DNA of 64,000 bases from the NCBI GenBank assembly GCA_964651535.1, contig CAZYYE010000001.1, positions 1-64,000 of the forward strand, written 5' to 3'. Position 1 is the stretch's first letter. Each line of letters starts with the position of its first letter. This stretch comes from Terrimesophilobacter sp964651535. GTDB lineage: Bacteria; Actinomycetota; Actinomycetes; Actinomycetales; Microbacteriaceae. The position numbers were made by a program, and so were the translations under genes. Under the pieces are notes generated by a model that did not search any database, was not told the origin of the DNA, and was given only the letters and a program-made list of their open reading frames with translations. Positions 1-7,083 of the stretch are shown here, one piece after another.

Positions 1-105
1 GTCGGGGCCGCGGCCGGCGGGGTCGGCTGCGCGGCCGGCGAGGTCGGCTGCACCGGTGACGGAGTCGGCTGCACCGGTGGGGTGGTCGGCTGCACCGGCG
101 GCGTT
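1..105. repeat. 21-bp tandem repeat coding for a 7-aa Pro/Gln/Thr repeat
   Basis: The motif GTCGG recurs at 1, 22, 43, 64 and 85, an exact 21-bp period. On the minus strand each unit encodes a variant of P-x-Q-P-T-x-P in the proline-rich protein. The period is a multiple of three, so changes in copy number would keep the frame. The array continues to the left edge and its total length is unknown. Confidence 0.8.
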
Positions 106-230
106 ACCGGCGGCGGCGAAGGCGACTCTTCTGACGGGGTGGGCTTGGGCGGAAAGTTTGCCGCGAGCCACGCGTCGAGTCCGTCGTCCTCCGGCCCCTC
201 ATCGCCCCCGTTGTTCCGGTCGTCGCTCAC
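1..230 (-). CDS. Proline-rich protein of unknown function, N-terminal part
   Basis: The reading frame opens with GTG at 230 and runs off the left edge of the window, so about 76 residues are visible. The first 30 residues are acidic and polar (many Asp, Glu, Gly, Asn) and are followed by a Pro/Thr/Gln-rich segment built on a seven-residue PxQPT-type repeat. No signal peptide or membrane segment is visible in this part. The GTG overlaps the pyrE stop codon in a GTGA arrangement, so translation is probably coupled to pyrE. Such N-termini often precede membrane or protease domains in actinobacteria, but the functional domain lies outside the window and I do not name it. Confidence 0.75.
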   Translation of the reverse strand, partial: MSDDRNNGGDEGPEDDGLDAWLAANFPPKPTPSEESPSPPPVTPPVQPTTPPVQPTPSPVQPTSPAAQPTPPAAAP

Positions 231-778
231 GAGTCGAGCCCCAGATCACGTAGTCCCAGCGCTGCGAAATAAGGATATCCGGCAGCTTCGATTGCTTCCC
301 GTGCGCCCGTGTCGCGATCCACCACGACGGCGACGGCGGCTATGACGGCACCCACCTTCTCGAGCGCGGAAATCGCCGCCATGGGCGAGCCACCCGTCGT
401 CGACGTGTCCTCCACGACGATCACACGTTTGCCCGCCAGATCCGGACCCTCCACCTGGCGGCCCCGACCGTGATCCTTCGGTTCCTTGCGCACCACGAAG
501 GCGTCATAGCTCCGGCCCCTCGCGGCACCCTGGTGAAGAATGGCGGCGGCAATCGGGTCGGCACCCATCGTCAATCCGCCGACTGCGGAAACGTCGGGGA
601 CGTCCTTGATCAGATCGAGCATGACGGCCCCGATGAGCGGTGCAACACGGTGGTCCAGGCTCACCCGGCGAAGGTCGACGTAAAAGCTCGCCTTCTTCCC
701 GCTCGACAGGGTGAAGTCGCCACGGAACACCGCATCCGAAACGATGTAGTCGATGAGTTGGCGCCGCGCGTCGTTCAC
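227..778 (-). CDS. pyrE: Orotate phosphoribosyltransferase
   Basis: Transfers the phosphoribosyl group of PRPP to orotate to give OMP in cytosolic pyrimidine synthesis. From the GTG at 778 the protein has 183 residues. Visible are the GKKASFYVD substrate segment (residues 27-35), the flexible-loop RKEPKDHG (97-104) and the PRPP-binding motif VVEDTSTTGG (121-130). An in-frame ATG lies upstream at 799, but the conserved N-terminus (xDARRQLIxYI) begins at GTG 778, and a TAGAGT -10 box sits exactly 7 nt upstream of it, which favours a leaderless start there. It is divergent from the exonuclease III gene and coupled to the proline-rich gene downstream. Confidence 0.95.
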   Translation of the reverse strand: MNDARRQLIDYIVSDAVFRGDFTLSSGKKASFYVDLRRVSLDHRVAPLIGAVMLDLIKDVPDVSAVGGLTMGADPIAAAILHQGAARGRSYDAFVVRKEPKDHGRGRQVEGPDLAGKRVIVVEDTSTTGGSPMAAISALEKVGAVIAAVAVVVDRDTGAREAIEAAGYPYFAALGLRDLGLDS

Positions 779-785
779 GCACACA

Positions 786-791
786 ACTCTA
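786..791 (-). promoter_or_regulatory. Putative -10 box of pyrE (leaderless)
   Basis: On the minus strand TAGAGT ends 7 nt before the GTG at 778, so transcription would begin at or next to the start codon. No convincing -35 hexamer is visible. The site is the main reason for preferring GTG 778 over the ATG at 799. Confidence 0.4.
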
Positions 792-838
792 TTCATCATT
801 CAGGAGGTGGTGTGACTCGGAGCCGGTACCGTTGGACT

Positions 839-1678
839 ATGCGCGTCGCCACCTGGAACGTCAACTCGATCCGCACCCGGGCAGGTCGAGTCGTCGACTG
901 GCTCGTCCGGGAAGACGTCGACGTTCTCGGCATGCAGGAGATCAAATGCCGGCCAGACCAGTTCCCTCTCGAGCCGTTCGAGGAGGCCGGCTACGACATT
1001 GTCGCCCACGGGCTCAATCAGTGGAATGGCGTCGCGTTCGCCAGCCGCCTTCCCATGACGGATGTCGAAACGAGCTTCGCCGGGCAGCCCGGGTTCCTGA
1101 AGGGCGCGGAAGGCCCCGACCAACCGCTCGAGGCCCGTGCCCTCGGTGTCACCGTCGACGGCATCCGCCTGTGGAGTCTGTACGTCCCCAACGGACGCGG
1201 CCTGGACGACCCGCACTACGCCTATAAGCTCGACTGGCTCGCTCGCTTGAAAGAGCATGCTGCGGCCTGGCTCGCCGAGCACCCGGACACGCCGCTCGCA
1301 CTCCTGGGCGACTGGAACATCGCGCCAACCGACGACGACATGGGCGACCCGAGCTTCATTCCCGGGTTGTCGACACACATTTCAGCACCGGAACGGTCCG
1401 CGTTCTCAGCCTTCCTCGACGGGGGGTTCGTCGACGTGGTCCGACCGTTCGTGCCGAACGGGTACACCTACTGGGACTACAAGCAACTGCGATTCCCGCG
1501 AAACGAGGGCATGCGCATCGACTTCATCCTGGGCTCGCAGGGCTTCGCGGATCTCGTGATTGCGGCCGAAATCCACCGCGACGAACGCAAGGGCGACGGC
1601 CCGAGCGACCATGTGCCCGTGATCGTCGACCTGGCGATGGACCATATCGAGGACCTCGACAGACCGATGATCTTCTGA
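839..1678 (+). CDS. xth: Exodeoxyribonuclease III (AP endonuclease family)
   Basis: Mg-dependent 3'-5' exonuclease/AP endonuclease of base-excision repair, 279 residues. The EEP-fold signatures are present: WNVNSIR with Asn7, the metal-binding Glu34 in MQEIKC, LGDWNIAPTDD with the catalytic Asp/Asn pair, and a C-terminal GPSDHVPV with the catalytic His. The ATG at 839 matches the family N-terminus, and TACCGT ends 6 nt upstream, consistent with a leaderless mRNA. An alternative in-frame GTG at 812 would add 9 residues and is preceded by an AGGAGGTG ribosome-binding sequence, so the start is not settled. Divergent from pyrE. Confidence 0.95.
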   Translation: MRVATWNVNSIRTRAGRVVDWLVREDVDVLGMQEIKCRPDQFPLEPFEEAGYDIVAHGLNQWNGVAFASRLPMTDVETSFAGQPGFLKGAEGPDQPLEARALGVTVDGIRLWSLYVPNGRGLDDPHYAYKLDWLARLKEHAAAWLAEHPDTPLALLGDWNIAPTDDDMGDPSFIPGLSTHISAPERSAFSAFLDGGFVDVVRPFVPNGYTYWDYKQLRFPRNEGMRIDFILGSQGFADLVIAAEIHRDERKGDGPSDHVPVIVDLAMDHIEDLDRPMIF

Positions 1679-1699
1679 CTCGCAGGTACGTCACTCCCG

Positions 1700-1705
1700 T
1701 ATCAT
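1700..1705 (+). promoter_or_regulatory. Putative -10 box TATCAT of the GntR gene (leaderless)
   Basis: TATCAT lies 7 nt before the ATG at 1713 and there is no ribosome-binding sequence between them, suggesting a leaderless transcript. Confidence 0.4.
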
Positions 1706-1712
1706 TGTTCCG

Positions 1713-2399
1713 ATGGCCGAGTCCGATCGTGAAGACACCCTCGCTGCCAAGCCCACTGTTGCCGGAATTGCGACGAGCAAAGTTGTCACACGGGTGTTCG
1801 AGGAAGTTCTTGAGGCGATCCATCAGGGAACACTTCTCCCAGGAGAGCGGATCAACGACACTGCGCTCGCCGCGAAGTACGGAGTTTCGCGGACCCCCGT
1901 TCGCGAAGCGCTTCAGCGCCTGAGGGAGATCGGCGTCGTCGAAGCATCGGCCAATCGGTTTACGAGAGTCGCGGTGGTGAGTCCTCGGACGACCGCGGAG
2001 GCGCTGGTGGTGTGGAGTGCGCTGTTCGGTGCGCTCCTGGACGAGACGATCCCCGGCGCGGGACCCGATGTTCTCGCGGAAATGAGCAAGGACCACGCCG
2101 ATTTCAAAGCCGCAGCCGTCGGTCCCGATATGCAAGCCCTCGCGACTCACAACTTCTCCTTTTTCAGCCGACTCACCCTGCGGACGGAGAACGAGTTGCT
2201 GCGGCGCGCAATCACCTCGGTCGTCCACCTGGTGAGACTGGGCGGTCTTCACCTGCCGGAGGACATCGACTACCAAGCGCTTTACGACGCGCAGTCGACC
2301 CTCCTGGATGCGGTGCGAACTCGCGACGTCGCTCTCGCGCACCAGGCGATCGCGGCGATCAAGGGCATCCGCATCCCCCTGGAACCCGACAGATCCTGA
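1713..2399 (+). CDS. GntR-family transcriptional regulator (FadR-like)
   Basis: A 228-residue regulator. Residues about 20-90 form the GntR winged helix (FEEVLEAIHQGTLLPGERIND, then the recognition helix in VSRTPVREALQRLREIGVVE). The C-terminal helical part resembles an FCD effector-binding domain but shows few of its usual metal-binding His residues, so the ligand cannot be guessed. It is followed by a 146-bp gap and the DUF6421 gene on the same strand. A palindrome in that gap could be its operator, which is inference only. Confidence 0.9.
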   Translation: MAESDREDTLAAKPTVAGIATSKVVTRVFEEVLEAIHQGTLLPGERINDTALAAKYGVSRTPVREALQRLREIGVVEASANRFTRVAVVSPRTTAEALVVWSALFGALLDETIPGAGPDVLAEMSKDHADFKAAAVGPDMQALATHNFSFFSRLTLRTENELLRRAITSVVHLVRLGGLHLPEDIDYQALYDAQSTLLDAVRTRDVALAHQAIAAIKGIRIPLEPDRS

Positions 2400-2472
2400 C
2401 CGCGCAGCCCTGCACGCGTCACGTAACCGGCGCGCCGGCACCTGGCGCGCAGTTATTCGCAGAAAACCACAA

Positions 2473-2489
2473 CCAATCGTCTCGATTGG
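2473..2489. promoter_or_regulatory. 17-bp inverted repeat upstream of the DUF6421 gene
   Basis: CCAATCG-TCT-CGATTGG is a perfect 7-bp inverted repeat with a 3-nt spacer, placed 56 bp before the start codon at 2546. It could be an operator, for example for the adjacent GntR protein, or a small hairpin. No T-run follows, so it is not a good terminator for the GntR gene. Confidence 0.4.
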
Positions 2490-2545
2490 CCCGATACGCT
2501 TTAACCTCAGGCACTTTCACATCGACAGCGGCGGGAGGTTGAACC

Positions 2546-3931
2546 ATGTCATCACTCACAAACGAGAAGACCATCATTGGCGAACCCGAGGTCGTTGAGG
2601 ATGTGGCCGGCGTTGCAACGAACCCCTCCTGGCTCGCCCTGAAAGACGCGGTATCGAGTCTCCGCCCGCTTCAAGTGCAGGACGGCAGCATACCGAAATC
2701 ATCCGACCACGCGAAAGCACGCAAGCTCGTTGCCGCAATCAACCAGGAAGTCGCGAAACTCGCCCCGCTCTTCCCGCACGACGAGGAGTACCTCGCGGCC
2801 CTCGTCGCCGACTTCGAGCGTTGGGCGAAAGAGGGATTCGGCGTTCCGGACTTCTACGACTCACTCGTCGCGTTCCGGCCGGAGAAGAACCGGGTCGACG
2901 GTCTGCGCCACTTGGTCGTGTTCCCGATGTACACGCAGAACGGAAGCACCGACCGACTCGTCGAGGCAGTGCTCATCGAAGTCATTTGGCCGGGGTTCGT
3001 CGCTGAACTGGAGGCGGGCGAATACTCGAACAAGATGTTCGTGCCGATCCGGTTCCTCGACTTCACCGCCGGTTACGACACGAACTCGGCTGTGCTCTTC
3101 CCCGAGACGGTCGCCGTCCGCGAGACGCCGAAGTTCACCTGGGGGGCGATATTCGCCGACCGCGAGGCCGCACGCTTCCGCCGCGTCGTGAAAGCGGCAG
3201 CCGAGATCACGGGGCTCGACCTGCCGGAGGACGCCATCGAGCTTCTCGAGGATCAAAAGCTCACGGAGGAGACCTTCGTGATGTGGGACCTCATCCACGA
3301 CCGAACACACATGCGCGGCGATCTGCCATTCGATCCGTTCATGATCAAACAACGGATGCCGTACTTCCTCTACTCGCTCGAGGAGTTGCGCTGCGACCTC
3401 ACGGCGTTCCGCGAGAGCGTGAAGCTCGTGCGCGCGGACGACACGGACCCGGTGACCCGCAAGCACGCGCAGCTCGTGCAATACACGGTCATTTTCGACC
3501 GAATCTTCCGGTTCGCCCTCACGGGAAGCCGCGTGCGCAACTACGACGGCCTCGGCGGGCAGTTGCTCTTCGCGTGGATGCACCAACACCACGTGCTGCA
3601 CTGGACGGACACGACGCTCAGCATCGACTGGGACGACGTTCCGGATGTCGTGAATGCGCTCGGCGACGCGATCGGCGACCTGTACTGGCGCTCCATCGAT
3701 CGGCCGAAGGTGGCGCACTGGCTCGCGGCGTACGACCTGGTGTCGTCGACGCTCACCCCGCATCCGGCATCGAAGTGGGCGACGCGGGACCTGCCGCTCG
3801 CAGGATTGCCGAAGGATCTCACGAACGCGGTGCTTGACGACGAGTTCCCGCTGTCCATGTTCTACGAAGCGCTCTCCCGCAAGATGACCGAAGTCATCGA
3901 GTCGACTTCCGGCATCACGGGCAGCGACTGA
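2546..3931 (+). CDS. DUF6421 family protein
   Basis: A 461-residue soluble protein that I assign to the actinobacterial DUF6421 family from its overall sequence character. The ATG is preceded by GGGAGG at a good distance. The most striking stretch is around residues 250-290: an HDRTH segment, a conserved-looking RGDLPFDPFMIKQRMPYF, then EELRCDL. The HxxxH followed about 30 residues later by an EExxxD could bind a metal, but this has no support beyond the pattern. Aromatic and acidic residues are frequent, and no signal peptide or membrane helix is seen. The function is unknown. Confidence 0.85.
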   Translation: MSSLTNEKTIIGEPEVVEDVAGVATNPSWLALKDAVSSLRPLQVQDGSIPKSSDHAKARKLVAAINQEVAKLAPLFPHDEEYLAALVADFERWAKEGFGVPDFYDSLVAFRPEKNRVDGLRHLVVFPMYTQNGSTDRLVEAVLIEVIWPGFVAELEAGEYSNKMFVPIRFLDFTAGYDTNSAVLFPETVAVRETPKFTWGAIFADREAARFRRVVKAAAEITGLDLPEDAIELLEDQKLTEETFVMWDLIHDRTHMRGDLPFDPFMIKQRMPYFLYSLEELRCDLTAFRESVKLVRADDTDPVTRKHAQLVQYTVIFDRIFRFALTGSRVRNYDGLGGQLLFAWMHQHHVLHWTDTTLSIDWDDVPDVVNALGDAIGDLYWRSIDRPKVAHWLAAYDLVSSTLTPHPASKWATRDLPLAGLPKDLTNAVLDDEFPLSMFYEALSRKMTEVIESTSGITGSD

Positions 3932-3959
3932 CCGCGCCCGCGTGCCGTACGCTGGCGCG

Positions 3960-3979
3960 TCCCACTCAGGAGAGTGGGA
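3960..3979 (+). terminator. Short hairpin after the DUF6421 gene
   Basis: TCCCACTC-AGGA-GAGTGGGA forms an 8-bp perfect stem with a tetraloop 29 nt after the DUF6421 stop codon. There is no T-tract behind it, so intrinsic termination is uncertain. Confidence 0.35.
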
Positions 3980-4013
3980 GCTTGCGGTATCGCCACGGGT
4001 TTAGGGTGGTTGG

Positions 4014-4898
4014 GTGCTTGAGCTAGTCAACGTCAATCGGTCGTTCGGGGGCACGCGGGTTCTCCGCGACGTCACCTTCTCCATCGCACCTGGCCGGATG
4101 ACCGGTTTCGTCGGCGCGAACGGCGCGGGCAAGACCACGACGATGCGCATCATCCTGGGCGTGCTGTCCGCCGACTCCGGAACGGTGACCCGCGACGGAC
4201 GCCCCCTGGAGACGGCCGACCGCCGCCGTTTCGGGTACATGCCGGAGGAGCGCGGGCTGTACCCGAAGATGAAGGTCGCGGAGCAGATCGTCTACCTGGC
4301 CAGACTCCACGGCCTAACTGCTGCCGCCGCGCAGCGAAACACGGCCACCCTGCTCGACCAACTGGGGCTCGGCGAGCGCGCGGACACGACCGTCGAAAGC
4401 CTCTCGCTCGGCAACCAACAGCGCGCACAGATCGCCGCGGCGCTTGTGCACGAGCCGGAGATCCTCGTTCTCGACGAACCCTTTTCGGGGCTCGACCCGA
4501 TCGCCGTCGAGACGGTGCAGGGCGTCCTTACGGAGCGTGCGGCTCGCGGCGTGCCGGTGCTGTTCTCCTCCCATCAACTCGACATCGTCGAACGGTTGTG
4601 CGACGACCTCGTCGTCATCGCGGACGGTGCGATCCGCGCTTCGGGGTCGCGCGAGAAGCTGAGAGCGGAGTTCGGCGAAGCCCGCTACGAACTCGTCGCC
4701 ACCTCGGATATCGCGTGGGCTCGCGGCGCTCCCGGGATCCAGGTCGAAGCTCTCGACGGCGCAACCGTGTCATTCCGCGCCGACAGTGCGGATGCCGCAC
4801 AAAACCTTCTCCGCGCCGCTCTCGAACGAGGTGGCGTTGCGCGGTTCACACCGCAGGAACCGTCACTCGCGCAGATCTTCCATGAGGTGATCCAATGA
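4014..4898 (+). CDS. ABC transporter ATP-binding protein (ABC-2/NatA type)
   Basis: A 294-residue ATPase. It has Walker A GANGAGKTT near residue 35, the signature LSLGNQQR, Walker B ILVLDEPFSGLD and an H-loop FSSHQ. The C-terminal 80 residues look like the DUF4162 extension found in multidrug or sodium exporters. GTG 4014 is the only suitable start. TAGGGT ends 6 nt upstream and there is no ribosome-binding sequence, so the message may be leaderless. The stop overlaps the next gene's start (ATGA), and the pair forms a complete exporter of unknown substrate. Confidence 0.93.
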   Translation: MLELVNVNRSFGGTRVLRDVTFSIAPGRMTGFVGANGAGKTTTMRIILGVLSADSGTVTRDGRPLETADRRRFGYMPEERGLYPKMKVAEQIVYLARLHGLTAAAAQRNTATLLDQLGLGERADTTVESLSLGNQQRAQIAAALVHEPEILVLDEPFSGLDPIAVETVQGVLTERAARGVPVLFSSHQLDIVERLCDDLVVIADGAIRASGSREKLRAEFGEARYELVATSDIAWARGAPGIQVEALDGATVSFRADSADAAQNLLRAALERGGVARFTPQEPSLAQIFHEVIQ

Positions 4899-5986
4899 CC
4901 GATTATCGGGAACCCAGCTTTGCGAACAGCGTCAACCTGGTCGCGGCGCGGGAGATTCGGATGAAGCTTCGCAGCAAGGCGTTTCTCATCTCCACCGGAA
5001 TCCTCATGCTCGCCGTGCTCGCGTCGGTGCTGGTCGGCGGACTCCTGAGCGCGACGACGTCGAAGACGGACGTCGCGGCAACGGGAGCTGCCGTGAAGAT
5101 CGCGGACGCGGTCCCGAACCTCAACGTCACCACGGTCGATTCGGTCGAAAAAGCGAAAGCGCTCGTGCGCGACGGCACAGTCGAGGCGGCAATCATCCCC
5201 TCGGCGGATCATGCTCTCGGTGTCTCGGTCATCGCGCTCGACTCCATACCTCAGTCGTTGGTCGCACAACTGAGCACGTCGCCGACGGTGGAGCTTCTCG
5301 ATCCCAATGCCATCAACCCGGTGCTCGCGTACTTCGCCGCCATCGCCTTCGGGATCGTGTTCTTCATGTCCGCCATGACGTTCGGCACGACTATCGCCCA
5401 AAGCGTCGTCGAGGAGAAGCAAACCAGGATCGTGGAGATTCTCATGTCCACGATTCCGGTGCGCGCCCTCATGGCCGGCAAGGTGATCGGCAACAGCATT
5501 CTCGCGTTCGCGCAGATCGCGGTGATCGCGGGGCTCGCGGCGATCGGACTCACTCTCACCGGCCAGTCTGATCTGCTTGCCAGTTTCGGCCCGTCCATCG
5601 CCTGGTTCGTGGTGTTCTTCGTATTCGGGTTCGTCATGATCGCCGCACTCTACGCCGCGACGGCATCTCTCGTCTCGAGGCAGGAGGACGTCGGGAGCGC
5701 CACGTCGCCGGTGATGATTCTCGTCATGCTCCCGTACATCCTCGTGATCGCGTTCAACGACAACCCGCTCGTGCTCGCAATCATGTCCTACGTGCCGTTC
5801 TCCGCACCGGTCGGGATGCCCATGCGCATCTTTCTCGGCGAAGCCTCGTGGTGGGAACCGTTGCTATCGCTCGCTGTCCTGCTCGTCACGACGGCCGCCG
5901 TCATCGTGCTCGGCTCGCGAATCTACTCGAACGCGCTGCTGCGGACGGGCGCCCGCGTGAAACTCTCCGAGGCGCTCTCCCGCTGA
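4895..5986 (+). CDS. ABC-2 type permease (NatB/YhaP-like)
   Basis: A 363-residue membrane partner of the preceding ATPase, sharing a 4-bp ATGA overlap. One N-terminal transmembrane helix (about residues 30-50) is followed by a roughly 110-residue extracytoplasmic domain and then five or six C-terminal helices. The motif VEEKQTRIVEILMSTIPVRALMAGK is typical of the cytoplasmic coupling region of NatB-like permeases. By family it exports sodium, drugs or another small compound, and the sequence does not say which. Confidence 0.9.
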   Translation: MTDYREPSFANSVNLVAAREIRMKLRSKAFLISTGILMLAVLASVLVGGLLSATTSKTDVAATGAAVKIADAVPNLNVTTVDSVEKAKALVRDGTVEAAIIPSADHALGVSVIALDSIPQSLVAQLSTSPTVELLDPNAINPVLAYFAAIAFGIVFFMSAMTFGTTIAQSVVEEKQTRIVEILMSTIPVRALMAGKVIGNSILAFAQIAVIAGLAAIGLTLTGQSDLLASFGPSIAWFVVFFVFGFVMIAALYAATASLVSRQEDVGSATSPVMILVMLPYILVIAFNDNPLVLAIMSYVPFSAPVGMPMRIFLGEASWWEPLLSLAVLLVTTAAVIVLGSRIYSNALLRTGARVKLSEALSR

Positions 5987-6018
5987 TCGACGTCCGGTCC
6001 TGGTGAGAGGATGGACGG

Positions 6019-7083
6019 GTGACTCAACTTCATGACCCTGAGCTTCGCGGATTCGCGAGCGACAACTACGCCGGCATCCACCCTGAGGTTCTCGCTGCGA
6101 TCGGCGAGGCGAATGGCGGCCATCAGGTCGCGTACGGCGGCGACGTCTACACCGAGCGGCTGGAAGCCGTCATCCGGCAGCACTTCGGCGAACAGGCGGA
6201 GGTGTTTCCCGTGTTCAACGGCACCGGAGCCAACGTCACCGCGCTCACGGCCATGCTGCCGAGGTGGGGCGCCGTCATCTCCTCGAAGACCGCTCACATC
6301 AACACGGATGAGAATGGCGCACCTGAGCGCGTAAGCGGACTGAAGCTGCTCACTGTCGACACGCCGGACGGCAAGCTCACCCCCGAACTCATCGATCGCG
6401 AAGCCTGGGGCTGGGGAGATGAGCATCGTGCGCAGCCTTTGGCCGTGAGCATCACGCAAACGACCGAGCTTGGCACCCTGTACTCCATCGCCGAGCTCAA
6501 GGACATCACCGATCACGCGCACTCGAAGGGCATGACAGTGCACATGGACGGCGCGCGGATCGCGAATGCGGCCGCGGCGCTGGGCACCGGACTTCGCGAG
6601 TTCACGACGGATGCGGGAATCGACACGCTCAGTTTCGGCGGAACCAAGAACGGGATGCTGTTCGGCGAGGCGATCGTCGCCATCAATCCGGATACCGCGC
6701 CGGGGTTGATCTACCTGCGAAAGCTCAACATGCAGCTCGCATCGAAGATGCGGTTCCTGTCCGCCCAGTTCCTTGCGCTCTTCGAAGGCGATTTGTGGCT
6801 GACATCGGCGAGTCACGCCAATGCCATGGCGGCGCACTTGCGCCGGTCGCTCGACGACCGCATCGCGGACGGATCCATCACCGGATTGTCCTTCTCCCAG
6901 GAAACTCAGTCGAACGCGGTATTCGCCGTCCTGCCGGCAGGGGCCGCCGACAGGCTTCGCACAGCATTTCGGTTCTACGACTGGGATGCCGCGGCACGCG
7001 AGGTGCGCTGGATGTGCTCCTTCGACACCACGGAGGCGGACATCGACGCGTTCGTCGCGGCGATCGCGAAGGAACTCGCCTAG
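6019..7083 (+). CDS. ltaE: Threonine aldolase family protein (PLP-dependent)
   Basis: A 354-residue fold-type I PLP enzyme of the beta-eliminating lyase group. It should split L-threonine or allo-threonine into glycine and acetaldehyde. The N-terminal FASDNYAGIHPEV, the VFNGTGAN phosphate-binding turn, HMDGARIANA and FGGTKNG with the PLP-binding lysine are all visible. The start is GTG 6019, preceded by GAGAGG. The stop overlaps the end of the convergent clpB gene by 4 bp. Confidence 0.9.
   Translation: MTQLHDPELRGFASDNYAGIHPEVLAAIGEANGGHQVAYGGDVYTERLEAVIRQHFGEQAEVFPVFNGTGANVTALTAMLPRWGAVISSKTAHINTDENGAPERVSGLKLLTVDTPDGKLTPELIDREAWGWGDEHRAQPLAVSITQTTELGTLYSIAELKDITDHAHSKGMTVHMDGARIANAAAALGTGLREFTTDAGIDTLSFGGTKNGMLFGEAIVAINPDTAPGLIYLRKLNMQLASKMRFLSAQFLALFEGDLWLTSASHANAMAAHLRRSLDDRIADGSITGLSFSQETQSNAVFAVLPAGAADRLRTAFRFYDWDAAAREVRWMCSFDTTEADIDAFVAAIAKELA

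Noticed and set aside
1..230. Plus-strand open frames across the left edge
   Set aside because: They read through the repeat in other frames; the minus frame has the coupled start and coherent composition.
470..838. 123-codon upstream extension of exonuclease III
   Set aside because: It overlaps pyrE on the other strand, and the family N-terminus begins at 839.
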